Of a stretch of 54,996 nucleotides of DNA, positions 36,500-44,772 are shown piece by piece (positions within the stretch are counted from its first letter, which is position 1; each line of letters starts with the position of its first letter). A model generated the notes under the pieces. The model was not told where the DNA came from and did no database searches. It saw only the letters and a program-made list of their open reading frames with translations. Origin of the DNA: an uncultured Spirochaetaceae bacterium. Its GTDB lineage: Bacteria; Spirochaetota; Spirochaetia; Treponematales; Treponemataceae. Location of the stretch: positions 1 through 54,996 of the forward strand of contig CADCBK010000006.1 in assembly GCA_902799665.1 (NCBI GenBank). Direction: 5' to 3'. The position numbers and the translations under genes are program-made.

Positions 36500-37078
36500 T
36501 TACTCCAGAATCCAGAGGTGCGTCAGTTGAACCGTCTTTCCTTCAACGTCAACTTTTCCAACGTGCGTGTCGTTGAACGGAACCAAAACCGTCCTCGGCT
36601 TTCCGCTGGAAGTTTTCTTGACGCTGTCGTCAAGCAAGCTGCAACTCTCGGAAAGGACAACCTCCAACAGGTCGCCCGCCCCGCCTTCCAATACGTCTGT
36701 GATAGAACCTATAACTACAGGCGCTCCATTTGCCAATCCGTTTTCGCAGTAAACAAGAGAGCAATTTTTCAGATCCTCAATCAACCATTCGCCTTCTTTA
36801 GGCTGAAGGGCTTTATCGCGGGAAACGCGAAGCTCGGCGCCGTTAAGCTTTTTTGCCGCTTCCGGAGAATCAACTCCCGCCAATTTCATGTAAAAGGCGT
36901 TGTCGGAACCTTCCACGCGCTCAACTTTGTAGAGCGTCGTCTGGCCCTTTAGCCTCAAAGCGACTTCCTTTAACTGAGCGATGTGCTCATAACGGCCGGA
37001 AGCGCTCTCAACTTTAAATTCGCCCGAAAGGCCATGCGCGCCTCGGACAAAAGCCACAGTCAAATCCATCGGCGCCAT
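36500..37078 (-). CDS. rimM: Ribosome maturation factor RimM
   Basis: A 192-residue factor for 30S head assembly that binds S19. The N-terminus VAFVRGAHGLSGEFKVES and the C-terminal PRC-barrel with VLVPFNDTHVGKVDVE match the family. The ATG at 37078 overlaps the khpA stop as TGATG; a second Met at 37069 is possible. Confidence 0.95.
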   Translation of the reverse strand: MAPMDLTVAFVRGAHGLSGEFKVESASGRYEHIAQLKEVALRLKGQTTLYKVERVEGSDNAFYMKLAGVDSPEAAKKLNGAELRVSRDKALQPKEGEWLIEDLKNCSLVYCENGLANGAPVVIGSITDVLEGGAGDLLEVVLSESCSLLDDSVKKTSSGKPRTVLVPFNDTHVGKVDVEGKTVQLTHLWILE

Positions 37079-37311
37079 CAGTCCAGAATTTCAAGGCTGT
37101 ATCGCTTGCCGTCTTTGTTAGCCGTCGCGCCCAAAACAGTTCGCAAGGCTTTAGCAATGCGGCCATACTTGCCGATTACTTTTCCGATGTCGCTGTCGGC
37201 AACCTTCAACTCCAAAACAGGGCCTCGTTCGCCTTCAGTCTCATTGACAGAAACCGCGTCCGGATTATCGACCAATGATTTCGCTATGTATTCAATCAGG
37301 TCTTTTTCCAT
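37078..37311 (-). CDS. khpA: KH-domain RNA-binding protein KhpA
   Basis: A 77-residue KH-domain protein with the RNA-binding loop in GKVIGKYGRIAKALRTVL. In Gram-positive bacteria KhpA pairs with KhpB to bind many RNAs. The rpsP-khpA-rimM-trmD order is widely conserved. Confidence 0.93.
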   Translation of the reverse strand: MEKDLIEYIAKSLVDNPDAVSVNETEGERGPVLELKVADSDIGKVIGKYGRIAKALRTVLGATANKDGKRYSLEILD

Positions 37312-37320
37312 TTGCGATTC

Positions 37321-37581
37321 CTACTTTGACTGACCGTTGCGGGCCAGGCCTTTTTTGTTGAAAATTCTAGCCACTGTGTCAGTAGGCTGAGCGCCGACGC
37401 TAAGCCAATACTTGGCGCGGTCTTCTTTGAAAGCGATTTGTTTGTCCGCAACTTCGATGGGCTGGTAAACGCCGATTTCTTCGATCGTCTTTCCGTCGCG
37501 GGGCTTTCTCGCGTCCATTACAACGATGCGGTAGCAGGGCCTTTTGGCCGCGCCAAATCTCTTAAGTCTGATTTTGACCAC
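37321..37581 (-). CDS. rpsP: 30S ribosomal protein S16
   Basis: An 86-residue S16. [20 protein letters not shown] and [14 protein letters not shown] are the family blocks. It uses a GTG start at 37581, set by a GGAGG Shine-Dalgarno site (37588-37592) with a 6-nt spacer; the frame is open a further 14 codons but those are unrelated. It heads the operon rpsP-khpA-rimM-trmD-rplS. Confidence 0.96.
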   Translation of the reverse strand: MVKIRLKRFGAAKRPCYRIVVMDARKPRDGKTIEEIGVYQPIEVADKQIAFKEDRAKYWLSVGAQPTDTVARIFNKKGLARNGQSK

Positions 37582-37665
37582 CTTAAACCTCCATGTAGAA
37601 CTCAAGACTCGAACTGGAGCCAAGTTCTAATTTAGACAATAATACACTATACAGTGTGAGCGTTT

Positions 37666-37694
37666 ATTATAATGAATTGAATAAACTTAATCAA
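37666..37694 (-). promoter_or_regulatory. sigma70-type promoter of the rpsP operon
   Basis: TTGATT (37689-37694), a 17-nt spacer and perfect TATAAT (37666-37671). An ACACT/AGTGT inverted repeat (37644-37657) lies just downstream in the leader. Confidence 0.75.
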
Positions 37695-37715
37695 GAGTAA
37701 AAAGACTAAAAAACG

Positions 37716-37977
37716 CGACGAAACAGGGCGGGTCCCAGCGACGGCAAAAAAGGTTTGGCGCCCCCCGCCCTTCGCTCTCGGCTTAATGCCTACGGCCAAG
37801 CCGCTCGCTGGCGGGTCCCTCCAAACTTTTGTTGCCTGCGTCCCACCCTGTTCGCCGCTTTTTACTTCTACCTTAATTAGTTTTTTCATTATAATTAATG
37901 CAAAAAAAAGAGGCCGCCCCGCGTCTTCGCGCCGCTATTTTCTTCCTGCCTTAATTGTTTTTTTTCATTATATTAAC
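37716..37977. repeat. Intergenic element with inverted and direct repeats
   Basis: The largest non-coding stretch here (37582-38034). An imperfect long inverted repeat starts near 37716 and ends near 37857, with ends reading AACAGGG and CCCTGTT. On its right, two degenerate direct copies of about 45 bp lie at 37855-37899 and 37930-37977, each with TATAATG followed by an A-rich stretch. An 80-codon minus-strand frame crosses the element but has a composition I judge to be non-coding. It looks like a dispersed, possibly mobile, repeat. Confidence 0.55.
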
Positions 37978-37985
37978 GCAAAAGA

Positions 37986-38012
37986 CAAAAAAAAGCCCGC
38001 GGCTTGGCGGGC
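37986..38012 (-). terminator. Terminator of the formylglycine-enzyme-like gene
   Basis: GCCCGC (37995-38000) pairs with GCGGGC (38007-38012) across a 6-nt loop, followed by a T run on the minus strand. Confidence 0.85.
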
Positions 38013-38034
38013 GTTTTGGGCTTGCTAAAAAACC

Positions 38035-38841
38035 TTATAGGGTGCGGGCCAGGCGCATTCCCAAGTAAAAGTTTGAGAAGTCCGCCGGGTCCCAGTTGCG
38101 GTTGGTGATTTCGTAATACATCGTGTCGGTTCCGGCGTATCCGCCGCCGCGGTTGGCGCACTTTCCGTTTGTGGCCTTAAGGTCGTTGCACCATTCCCAA
38201 ACATTGCCGCTCATGTCGTAAATGCCAAGCTCGTTGGGCTTTTTCTTGCCGACCTCGCGGGTTTTGTTTTCGCTGTTAAAATAGTACCAGGCGACTTCGT
38301 TCACGTCGTCGCTGCCGGAATACATGTAGCTGGCCAACTGGCTTCCGCCGCCGGCCGCCAACTCCCATTCCGCCTGGGTGGGGAGCCTGTATCCTGTTTT
38401 TGTAAGGTCGCATGTCACCGTGGCGCTTACGATTTTTCCGCTAGCGTCGCGCTTTACGTCGTTGATTGTGTAGCATTGGGCGGCCGCTCCCAAAGTCTGG
38501 GCGGTCAATTGGTTGCAAAAGAAAACCGCGTCGTACCAAGTGATGTTTTCGACAGGCCGCCTGCCCTGAACCTCTCCGGCCGCGGCGGATCCCTTGAACG
38601 AACTGGGGTTTGAGCCCATCACGCTGCTGTACAAATCCTGGGTAACCTCATATTTGCTGATTGAAAAGCCCTTTATGCTTTGAGAGCCGATAGTTCCCGC
38701 GAAATTATTGACTTGAACCGACTGTCCGGATGGAATTACCGTTACAAAATCCTGTGCGACAGATGAGGCGCTGGGAACTGCGAAAGCGAACAAACTTCCG
38801 GCTGCAAACAAGGCGCACAAACAAATTGATTTTGCTTTCAT
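38035..38841 (-). CDS. Secreted formylglycine-generating-enzyme-like (SUMF1) domain protein
   Basis: A 268-residue exported protein. After a signal peptide (CLCALFAAGSLFAFA) comes a single FGE-sulfatase domain: FSISKYEVTQDLYSSVMG, RRPVENITWYDAVFFCNQL, GYRLPTQAEWELAA, ELGIYDMSGNVWEWCND and final LGMRLARTL. Many bacterial members lack the FGE copper-binding cysteine pair and serve other roles, and no sulfatase gene is nearby. The second ATG (38841) is chosen because the AGGAG site lies 7 nt upstream of it. Confidence 0.9.
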   Translation of the reverse strand: MKAKSICLCALFAAGSLFAFAVPSASSVAQDFVTVIPSGQSVQVNNFAGTIGSQSIKGFSISKYEVTQDLYSSVMGSNPSSFKGSAAAGEVQGRRPVENITWYDAVFFCNQLTAQTLGAAAQCYTINDVKRDASGKIVSATVTCDLTKTGYRLPTQAEWELAAGGGSQLASYMYSGSDDVNEVAWYYFNSENKTREVGKKKPNELGIYDMSGNVWEWCNDLKATNGKCANRGGGYAGTDTMYYEITNRNWDPADFSNFYLGMRLARTL

Positions 38842-38898
38842 TGCCATTCTCCTATAAAAAAGTCCAAGAGACCTATCCCCATATTGTATATCACATTG

Positions 38899-38927
38899 AT
38901 TATAGCGCCTTTTAAATAAAAAATCAA
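38899..38927 (-). promoter_or_regulatory. Promoter of the formylglycine-enzyme-like gene
   Basis: TTGATT (38922-38927), 17-nt spacer, perfect TATAAT (38899-38904), and a leader of about 50 nt. Confidence 0.75.
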
Positions 38928-38950
38928 GTTTTTTTTAATCTCTTTTTTTG

Positions 38951-38979
38951 TTGAAATTTTAGGGAATGCGCGCTAAAAT
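38951..38979 (+). promoter_or_regulatory. Promoter of the acetyltransferase gene
   Basis: TTGAAA (38951-38956), 17-nt spacer and TAAAAT (38974-38979), then a leader with a GGAGG site before the ATG. Confidence 0.7.
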
Positions 38980-39003
38980 GTCAGTGCTTTTGGAGGAATT
39001 TTT

Positions 39004-39657
39004 ATGGTAAATGAAGCCGGCTATAAGCCTTTGGATATGAAAACTTGGGCAAGAACGCCCTATTATAACTATTACGCCCACGGCTCAAAGGGAATGTGCG
39101 CCGTAACGGCGGAATTGGACATCAGCGCCTTGGCGAAAAAGGCGGGATCCGACATCTACATTCCGCTCCTTTACGCAATCACAAAGGTAATCAACAACCA
39201 CAAGGAATTCCGCGTGGGCTACTGCAAGGAAAACGGCGAATTGATGGTTTGGGACTATATCTCCCCCATCCACCGCGTCTTCCACCCGGACACAGAGACC
39301 TTTACCCGAGTTTGCACGGAATGGAAGGAAGACTACAAGGCCTTTGCAAAGGGCGCCGCGGCGGACATTAAAAAAGGCGAAAAATGCGCCAGCCTCAACG
39401 CCGACGAATTTCCGGACAGCGTTTTTGAAGTTTCCTACGTTCCCTGGCTGCATTACAGCTCGGTCAACATGAAAATGTCCGAAAGCGGAAAGTATTTGGC
39501 GCCAATCGTAACAATCGGAAAGGCGGAGGAAATCGGCGGCGCGACAAAGATTCCCCTTACAATGCAAATCAGCCACGCTGTCGCCGACGGCTTCCACATC
39601 GCCCGCTTCTTTGAAGAAACAAGGGCCGAAACGGAAAAGCTTGCCGCCAGCCTCTAA
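39004..39657 (+). CDS. Type A chloramphenicol acetyltransferase-like protein
   Basis: A 217-residue acyltransferase, the usual length of a CAT monomer (active as a trimer). The catalytic His191 lies in ISHAVADGFHIARF, matching the HxxxDG motif. FRVGYCKENGELMVWDYISP and WLHYSSVNM also follow the family. It uses acetyl-CoA. It may confer chloramphenicol resistance, or acetylate another substrate; nothing mobile is adjacent, and its base composition matches its neighbours, so an intrinsic role is equally likely. Confidence 0.85.
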   Translation: MVNEAGYKPLDMKTWARTPYYNYYAHGSKGMCAVTAELDISALAKKAGSDIYIPLLYAITKVINNHKEFRVGYCKENGELMVWDYISPIHRVFHPDTETFTRVCTEWKEDYKAFAKGAAADIKKGEKCASLNADEFPDSVFEVSYVPWLHYSSVNMKMSESGKYLAPIVTIGKAEEIGGATKIPLTMQISHAVADGFHIARFFEETRAETEKLAASL

Positions 39658-39703
39658 TCGCGCCGAAATAACGGCCAGGCCAAAAAGCAACCAAGCCTAA
39701 AAC

Positions 39704-39741
39704 AAAAAAAGCCGCTCACATAAGTGAGTCGGCTTTTTTTT
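39704..39741. terminator. Terminator after the acetyltransferase gene
   Basis: GCCG-CTCAC pairs with GTGAG-T-CGGC (one bulged T) across a 4-nt loop, with A and T runs on either side. It can act in both directions. Confidence 0.85.
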
Positions 39742-39780
39742 GCGCCTTTTCGCCGCTCAAAGACGGCGTAAAAGCTCTTG

Positions 39781-39808
39781 CGAACGCTGCGGCAATCGTC
39801 AGCGTTCG
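39781..39808 (-). terminator. Hairpin just after cheY
   Basis: A perfect 9-bp stem CGAACGCTG/CAGCGTTCG (39781-39789, 39800-39808) with a 10-nt loop lies 2 nt beyond the cheY stop. It lacks a T run, so it may protect the 3' end, with the hairpin at 39704-39741 terminating. Confidence 0.55.
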
Positions 39809-39810
39809 CT

Positions 39811-40245
39811 CTATTTGAGGGCGGCGCTGATGCGCTCCAAAACCTTTTTGCGGTCAAGGGGCTTAATGATGTAGTTCTTGGCTCCAAGAAGCAATGATTT
39901 CTTAACCAATTCCTCTTTTCCAAGAGCGCTTACCATTACGACGCGCGCGTTTTTGTCAAAAGCCATAATCTGCTCAAGGGCGGTGATTCCGTCCATGCGG
40001 GGCATTGTGATGTCCATCGTTACAATGTCAACGTTGGGGCACAATTCCTTGTACTTGTCAACGCCCTCTTTTCCGTCGCCGGCCGTAGCCACAACCTCGT
40101 AGCCCTCGCTGGCGAGAATCTGGCCCAACTGCTTTGCGACGAACATTGAATCGTCAACAACCAAGACGCGGAATTTTGTTCCGTCGTCCTTTGTTCCTTC
40201 AGGGGGACGCTCGTTAATTGCAGGAAAATCGCCTTTTGTTTTCAT
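39811..40245 (-). CDS. cheY: Chemotaxis response regulator CheY
   Basis: A 144-residue receiver domain. Asp78 in TMDITMP is the phosphoacceptor, the acidic pair is in VVDDSMF (residues 31-32), and Lys128 in IIKPLD completes the active site. A 24-residue N-terminal extension is unusual for CheY. It controls flagellar motor switching and ends the cheA-cheW/R-cheX-cheY operon. Confidence 0.95.
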   Translation of the reverse strand: MKTKGDFPAINERPPEGTKDDGTKFRVLVVDDSMFVAKQLGQILASEGYEVVATAGDGKEGVDKYKELCPNVDIVTMDITMPRMDGITALEQIMAFDKNARVVMVSALGKEELVKKSLLLGAKNYIIKPLDRKKVLERISAALK

Positions 40246-40266
40246 ATTATCTTCTCCCTTTAAACC

Positions 40267-40752
40267 TTATTCAGCTCGCTCGCGAATAGCGACGTTCAAT
40301 TCAATTTCACCGCATTCCGAAATGAGAGGAACAATCAAGGCCTCTACATTCTGGGCGGAACCCGGCAAAGCCGCAATTTCCATCTTTTCGCCGGCAAACA
40401 ACGTTGGCGGCGTCAAGTCAAACTTAAATCCAAGTTCGTGGAGTTTTGTGACAGCTTGGGCTGTAATCAAGTTGGCCAGCTCGCTGATTGTAGCCTTGGC
40501 CAAATCGTCAAACTCCGTGAGAGTTTCTCCGTTCATCTTAGAAGCGAGGTTAAGGGCTGTCTCGTAAGTCATGTCAAAAAGAACACGGCCTTCAACATCT
40601 CCAGCCAAGCCAACAAGCGCGGCGACGCCCATAACCGGCATGGCCACTGATTTGAGAGACAATTCTCCGCGTTTTACTTCAGCTCCTCCGAGAACCTCTT
40701 TAAGAACCCTGTATGAAGTTTCTACAAACGGATTGATATACTCAACTCTCAT
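40267..40752 (-). CDS. cheX: CheY-P phosphatase CheX
   Basis: A 161-residue phosphatase. The catalytic ExxN motif is in ISELANLITAQA, and MPVMGVAALVGLAGDVEGRV forms the family core. It dephosphorylates CheY-P in spirochaetes, replacing CheZ. It lies 18 nt after the cheW/R gene and 21 nt before cheY. Confidence 0.95.
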   Translation of the reverse strand: MRVEYINPFVETSYRVLKEVLGGAEVKRGELSLKSVAMPVMGVAALVGLAGDVEGRVLFDMTYETALNLASKMNGETLTEFDDLAKATISELANLITAQAVTKLHELGFKFDLTPPTLFAGEKMEIAALPGSAQNVEALIVPLISECGEIELNVAIRERAE

Positions 40753-40770
40753 GCATTTCTCCTTATATTG

Positions 40771-42222
40771 CTATTGTTTGCTATAATACGTCAATGAACC
40801 CTGGGTCTTTTCGCCCCAGCTCATGCCAGAACCAACGCTTTCGTTCTCTCCCAAGAACAAGATTCCGTTGCCTTTAAGCTTTTCCTCAAAGTCAGCCAAA
40901 ACCGTTTTTTGTCCCTCTGGCGGGATCAACGAAAGCACGTCCCTTGCGAAAATAATGTCCGTCATGGGCAACGCGTTTGCGTTGTTGATGTCATGGTACT
41001 CGAACATTATAATGTCTTTTATTTCCTGTGTAAAGGTGTATTCGCCCGTGACGCCCTTTTGGACATAGGGAGAAAGCCAGCCGGCCGCCTCCGAGTCGGA
41101 GACAGTGAGCAAGGGCGCGTTGGCTATGTTGAGCAAGTCCGTCTCGTGCGCGTAAATGCGAATCTTTGACTGCGGATAGCGCTTTTTAAGAACGCAAGCC
41201 AAAGAGAACGACTCTTGGCCTTTTCCGCAGCCGGGGTTCCAAACCAAGATTTGCTTGGCCGCGTTGTCCGGCAAAATGTCATACACGGCGTCCGCGTACT
41301 CTTTTGTCCAAAAGGCGCCGCTGTTGCTTGACCAGAAGGGCTTAAGGAACTCGTCCGCGTCATTCGCCGAGGCAAACTGAACGGAGGCGCCGGCGCGGCT
41401 ATCCTTCCATTCCGAGTAGCGGCTGTCAAACCAAGACTTGTTCAATTCCGTGACATAGAATTTCTTCAAGTCCTTAAGGCCGTCCTTAACGAATTTTTTG
41501 TCGTCGTCCTCTTCTTCCGCTGGAGCCTGCGTCGCCGCCGCCGCCGTTTTTGGTTCGGAAGCCGCGCTCTTTTGCGGAACGTCGCCGGACCTTTCGTCAA
41601 CGTCGTCGTCAGGATTCGCAGGGCGAGTCTTGGCGGCTTCATCTTGCGCGTCCGCGTCTTTTTGCGGCTCGTAGCTTTGTTGAATCGCGCGCTCCTCTTC
41701 TTCGTTGTTATGGCCAAAAATTCGGCCTATGTCCAACAAGACGTAAAGGCGGTCGCGCGCCTCTACGATTCCGTAGATGAACTTGATGTTGATGTCGCCA
41801 AAAAGCGGATGCGGCGGCTGGATTGAAGATTTTTGAATGCCGACGATTCCTTCGATTTGGTCCACCACAACGCCAAAAACATGCTCTTCTATCGAAATAA
41901 TCAAGAGGTTCTCGATATTGTCCGGCTTTCGCGGAGGAACTTCTATATTGAAGAATTTGCGCAAGTCGATGATTGGAATGATTTCTCCGCGCAAATTGTA
42001 CACGCCCAAGACAAAAGGCGCCGTGTTGGGAACATAGGTAAAGCGGCTGGCTTTCACTATTTCCTTTACGTGCATAATGTCAATCGCGTAGTCTTTTCCC
42101 GCAAGAGTGAAAGCCGCCATTCTAAAGTCGAACAGGGCTACCGACTCGCGCTCTTCCTCATCGTCAAAACCACGCTCGGTGTTGTCTGTCTGGCTGTTAA
42201 CCGCCACTGCTGTCTCTTCCAT
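40771..42222 (-). CDS. CheW-CheR-like fusion protein
   Basis: A 483-residue fusion. Residues about 30-175 are a CheW adaptor domain (FVLGVYNLRGEIIPIIDLR, FGVVVDQIEGIVG). An acidic linker rich in Asp, Glu and Ala spans about 176-240. Residues about 245-483 resemble CheR, but the SAM-binding block reads WNPGCGKGQESFSLA and the T-x-F-F-R catalytic motif is replaced by NSGAFWTK, so methyltransferase activity is doubtful. Treponema CheW-CheR-like fusions are known parts of atypical chemoreceptor arrays. Confidence 0.93.
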   Translation of the reverse strand: MEETAVAVNSQTDNTERGFDDEEERESVALFDFRMAAFTLAGKDYAIDIMHVKEIVKASRFTYVPNTAPFVLGVYNLRGEIIPIIDLRKFFNIEVPPRKPDNIENLLIISIEEHVFGVVVDQIEGIVGIQKSSIQPPHPLFGDINIKFIYGIVEARDRLYVLLDIGRIFGHNNEEEERAIQQSYEPQKDADAQDEAAKTRPANPDDDVDERSGDVPQKSAASEPKTAAAATQAPAEEEDDDKKFVKDGLKDLKKFYVTELNKSWFDSRYSEWKDSRAGASVQFASANDADEFLKPFWSSNSGAFWTKEYADAVYDILPDNAAKQILVWNPGCGKGQESFSLACVLKKRYPQSKIRIYAHETDLLNIANAPLLTVSDSEAAGWLSPYVQKGVTGEYTFTQEIKDIIMFEYHDINNANALPMTDIIFARDVLSLIPPEGQKTVLADFEEKLKGNGILFLGENESVGSGMSWGEKTQGSLTYYSKQ

Positions 42223-42225
42223 AAG

Positions 42226-44688
42226 CTACGCCCTTTTTTCCTGAAGCTGTTGCGCGTCTTTTTCCTGCCGAACTCCAAGCTCAAGCAGTTGACTTACATC
42301 GATAATCAATGAAACTGAACCGTCGCCCAAGATTGAGGCTCCGGCAATTCCCGGCGAATTGGTGAACTGGTCGTGCAAGGCCTTGATTACAACGTCTTCC
42401 TCGCCAATCAAGGAATCAACCATTACGCCAATCTTCTTTTCCTGCGTTCCGACGATGACAACAAAGCAGTATTCGCTTGTGTTGGCGCTCTTTATGTGGA
42501 AGAGGCGGCTTAAGCGCAATACGCTGATGACCTCGTCGCGGACGTTCATTACTTCGTAATTGTCGATTGTGTTGATTTCTTCCTTGCGAACGCGCTGGCT
42601 CTCGATGACCGACGTAATCGGAATTGAGTAAACCTGCGTTCCGACGCGAACCAAAAGACCCTGAATGATGGCCAAGGTAAGCGGAAGCTTGATCGTGAAT
42701 GTCGAGCCTTTTCCCGCTCCCGATGTGACCGAAACAGTTCCCTTGAGTTTTTCTATCATCGTGCGGACTACGTCCAAGCCCACGCCGCGGCCGGAAACGT
42801 TGGATATTTTGTCCGCAGTCGAGAAGCCCGGCTGGAATATGAGATTGAATGCCTCTTGGTCCGTCAAAATTTTGTTGGGATGCAAGATGCCGCGGCTGAT
42901 GGCCTTTTCGCGGACTTTCTCCACGTTGATGCCGGCGCCGTCGTCCGATATTTCTATTACGATTTGGTTGCCTTCGTTGGCGGCCTTTAAGAGCAAAGTG
43001 CCCGTTTCGGGCTTGCCGGCGGCCGCGCGGACGTCGGGAGTTTCGATTCCATGGTCCACGGAATTGCGGACGCAGTGCATGATCGGGTCAAGCAAGTCGT
43101 CTACGACAGTCTTGTCCAATTCGGTGTCTTCGCCTTCCATGACCAGCTCAACCTTCTTTTTAAGGTCGCGCTGCAAGTCGCGGACGACGCGGGGGAAGCG
43201 GTTGAAAATTTGCGAAATGGGAACCATTCGCGTTTTCATTACGCCTTCCTGCAGTTCGCCTACAATCTGTCCAAGGTTCTGCGTTGAGCCGCGGAACTTT
43301 ACGTTAAGGTCCTTTAATGTAGACGTGAAGGGGTCGAAGTAATTTGACAAGTCGCCGTATTCCTGGACAATCTTTGCCTTGACGTCTTTCGCGGGAACGC
43401 CGCGCTGCATGTCCGAAATGTACTCGGGCAGCTGCTCAAAGAGGCGGCGGAATTTTTCCCTAAAGCCGGCCATGCAAGACATCAACTGCGTCTGCATGTC
43501 GTTCATCTGCAAAGCGTACTGGTTGAAGGCCGCCTTGATGATGACCGTTTCCGAAACAAGGTTAAGAAGATAGTCGATGCGCTTTGAGTCCACGCGCAAG
43601 ACGGCGTTTTGCTGGATGTGGGTTCCGGTGGCCGGAGCGGCTTTCGCCGGGGCGGCCTTGGCGGCCTCTGTCTTTGCCGGGGCGGAAGCCGCGGGAGCCT
43701 CCGCCTTTTCAGGAGCTGCCGCAGGCGCGGAAGCCTCTTTCGCAGGAGCGGTAGCGGCTGGAGCCGGAGCGGGAGCCGCGGCTTTTGGCGCCGGGGCCGT
43801 GGCCGGAGCGCTTGCTTGGTCGGCGCCTGCGGTCGGGCCTTTCACAGGCTGGCAGTCAGTGCTTAAGGTGACGTCGCTAAGGAAGGCGACATCCTCAATG
43901 GCGCTCGGCTCTTGGTCGCTCGCCAAATAATACACAACCTGCGGGTAGAATTCATCTTCGTAAAGGGCGTCAAAATCAGGCACGGTCTTAAGAACGGTTC
44001 CGCAAGCCTTAAGGGCGGCGAACACTTGGATGCCGCCGACGGAATTCATCGGATTGTTTTCGTCAAAGCGGACGTCGACGCTGTAAAGCTTTTGCGCGCC
44101 CTGAACGCCGTCCCTAAGCTCGTTGTAGTCGTCGACGCTAAGCGGCGGAAGGCCAGCAGCGGGAGCGGCCGCGGCGGCTTCCGCTTTTGGAGCCGGCGGA
44201 GGGGCCGCTTGGACAGGAGCGGCATCTGCGGGCGCGGCGCCAGGTCCCGTTCCAGCGGGAGGAACGGCCTTTTTCTTTTTCTTGTCGCCTTTTTCCGGAA
44301 TAAGCTCGCTCAAGCGGCCTTCCAAGGAACTGATGTCCTCTTGGTAAACAGAGCCGCCGGCCCTGGATTCCAGCATGGCCTTTATGACATCTATTGAATT
44401 TAACAGCAAGTCCACGACATCTTCCGTTACGTCAAGGCGGTCGCTTCGCAGCTCGTCAAGAACGTCTTCCACCTTGTGCGTGAATTCCGCAAGCTCGGTG
44501 AATTCGACAGTGGCTGAACCTCCCTTTAGAGTGTGGGCCGCGCGGAAAATTTCGTCTATGGCTTCGTGATTTGAAGGGTCGCTTTCTATTACAAGAATGT
44601 TGCTTTCCAACGTTTCAACCTGAGACTGGGCCTCGGTGAAAAAATCTTTAAGCAATTCTTCATTGTTTATGTCTAGATAATCACTCAT
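42226..44688 (-). CDS. cheA: Chemotaxis histidine kinase CheA
   Basis: An 820-residue kinase. P1 has phospho-His52 in AAHTLKGGSA. A CheY/CheX-binding P2 region lies at about 175-275 between Pro/Ala-rich linkers (140-170 and about 285-350). P3 is the dimerisation domain, P4 has the N box HCVRNSVDHGIE and G boxes ISDDGAGI and GRGVGLDVV, and P5 is CheW-like. It phosphorylates CheY when receptors signal. It is the first gene of its operon, with a promoter very close to the ATG. Confidence 0.97.
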   Translation of the reverse strand: MSDYLDINNEELLKDFFTEAQSQVETLESNILVIESDPSNHEAIDEIFRAAHTLKGGSATVEFTELAEFTHKVEDVLDELRSDRLDVTEDVVDLLLNSIDVIKAMLESRAGGSVYQEDISSLEGRLSELIPEKGDKKKKKAVPPAGTGPGAAPADAAPVQAAPPPAPKAEAAAAAPAAGLPPLSVDDYNELRDGVQGAQKLYSVDVRFDENNPMNSVGGIQVFAALKACGTVLKTVPDFDALYEDEFYPQVVYYLASDQEPSAIEDVAFLSDVTLSTDCQPVKGPTAGADQASAPATAPAPKAAAPAPAPAATAPAKEASAPAAAPEKAEAPAASAPAKTEAAKAAPAKAAPATGTHIQQNAVLRVDSKRIDYLLNLVSETVIIKAAFNQYALQMNDMQTQLMSCMAGFREKFRRLFEQLPEYISDMQRGVPAKDVKAKIVQEYGDLSNYFDPFTSTLKDLNVKFRGSTQNLGQIVGELQEGVMKTRMVPISQIFNRFPRVVRDLQRDLKKKVELVMEGEDTELDKTVVDDLLDPIMHCVRNSVDHGIETPDVRAAAGKPETGTLLLKAANEGNQIVIEISDDGAGINVEKVREKAISRGILHPNKILTDQEAFNLIFQPGFSTADKISNVSGRGVGLDVVRTMIEKLKGTVSVTSGAGKGSTFTIKLPLTLAIIQGLLVRVGTQVYSIPITSVIESQRVRKEEINTIDNYEVMNVRDEVISVLRLSRLFHIKSANTSEYCFVVIVGTQEKKIGVMVDSLIGEEDVVIKALHDQFTNSPGIAGASILGDGSVSLIIDVSQLLELGVRQEKDAQQLQEKRA

Positions 44689-44696
44689 ATCTTACT

Positions 44697-44724
44697 ATTT
44701 TATACGATTTTGGCTATAAGTCAA
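44697..44724 (-). promoter_or_regulatory. Promoter of cheA (leaderless candidate)
   Basis: TTGACT (44719-44724), 16-nt spacer and TAAAAT (44697-44702) end 8 nt before the ATG at 44688. No Shine-Dalgarno site precedes the ATG. Confidence 0.65.
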
Positions 44725-44772
44725 GAATAAAAATAAATTTTTTTTTCAAAACTATACGCAAGTTTAGCGCGA

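Noticed and set aside
37647..37889. Minus-strand frame of 80 codons in the intergenic element
   Set aside because: It crosses the inverted repeat and the rpsP promoter region, has no homologue I recognise, and fits better as part of a non-coding repeat.
39004..39657. Acetyltransferase as part of a mobile resistance element
   Set aside because: No transposase, integrase, or flanking repeats are seen, and base composition matches the neighbours.
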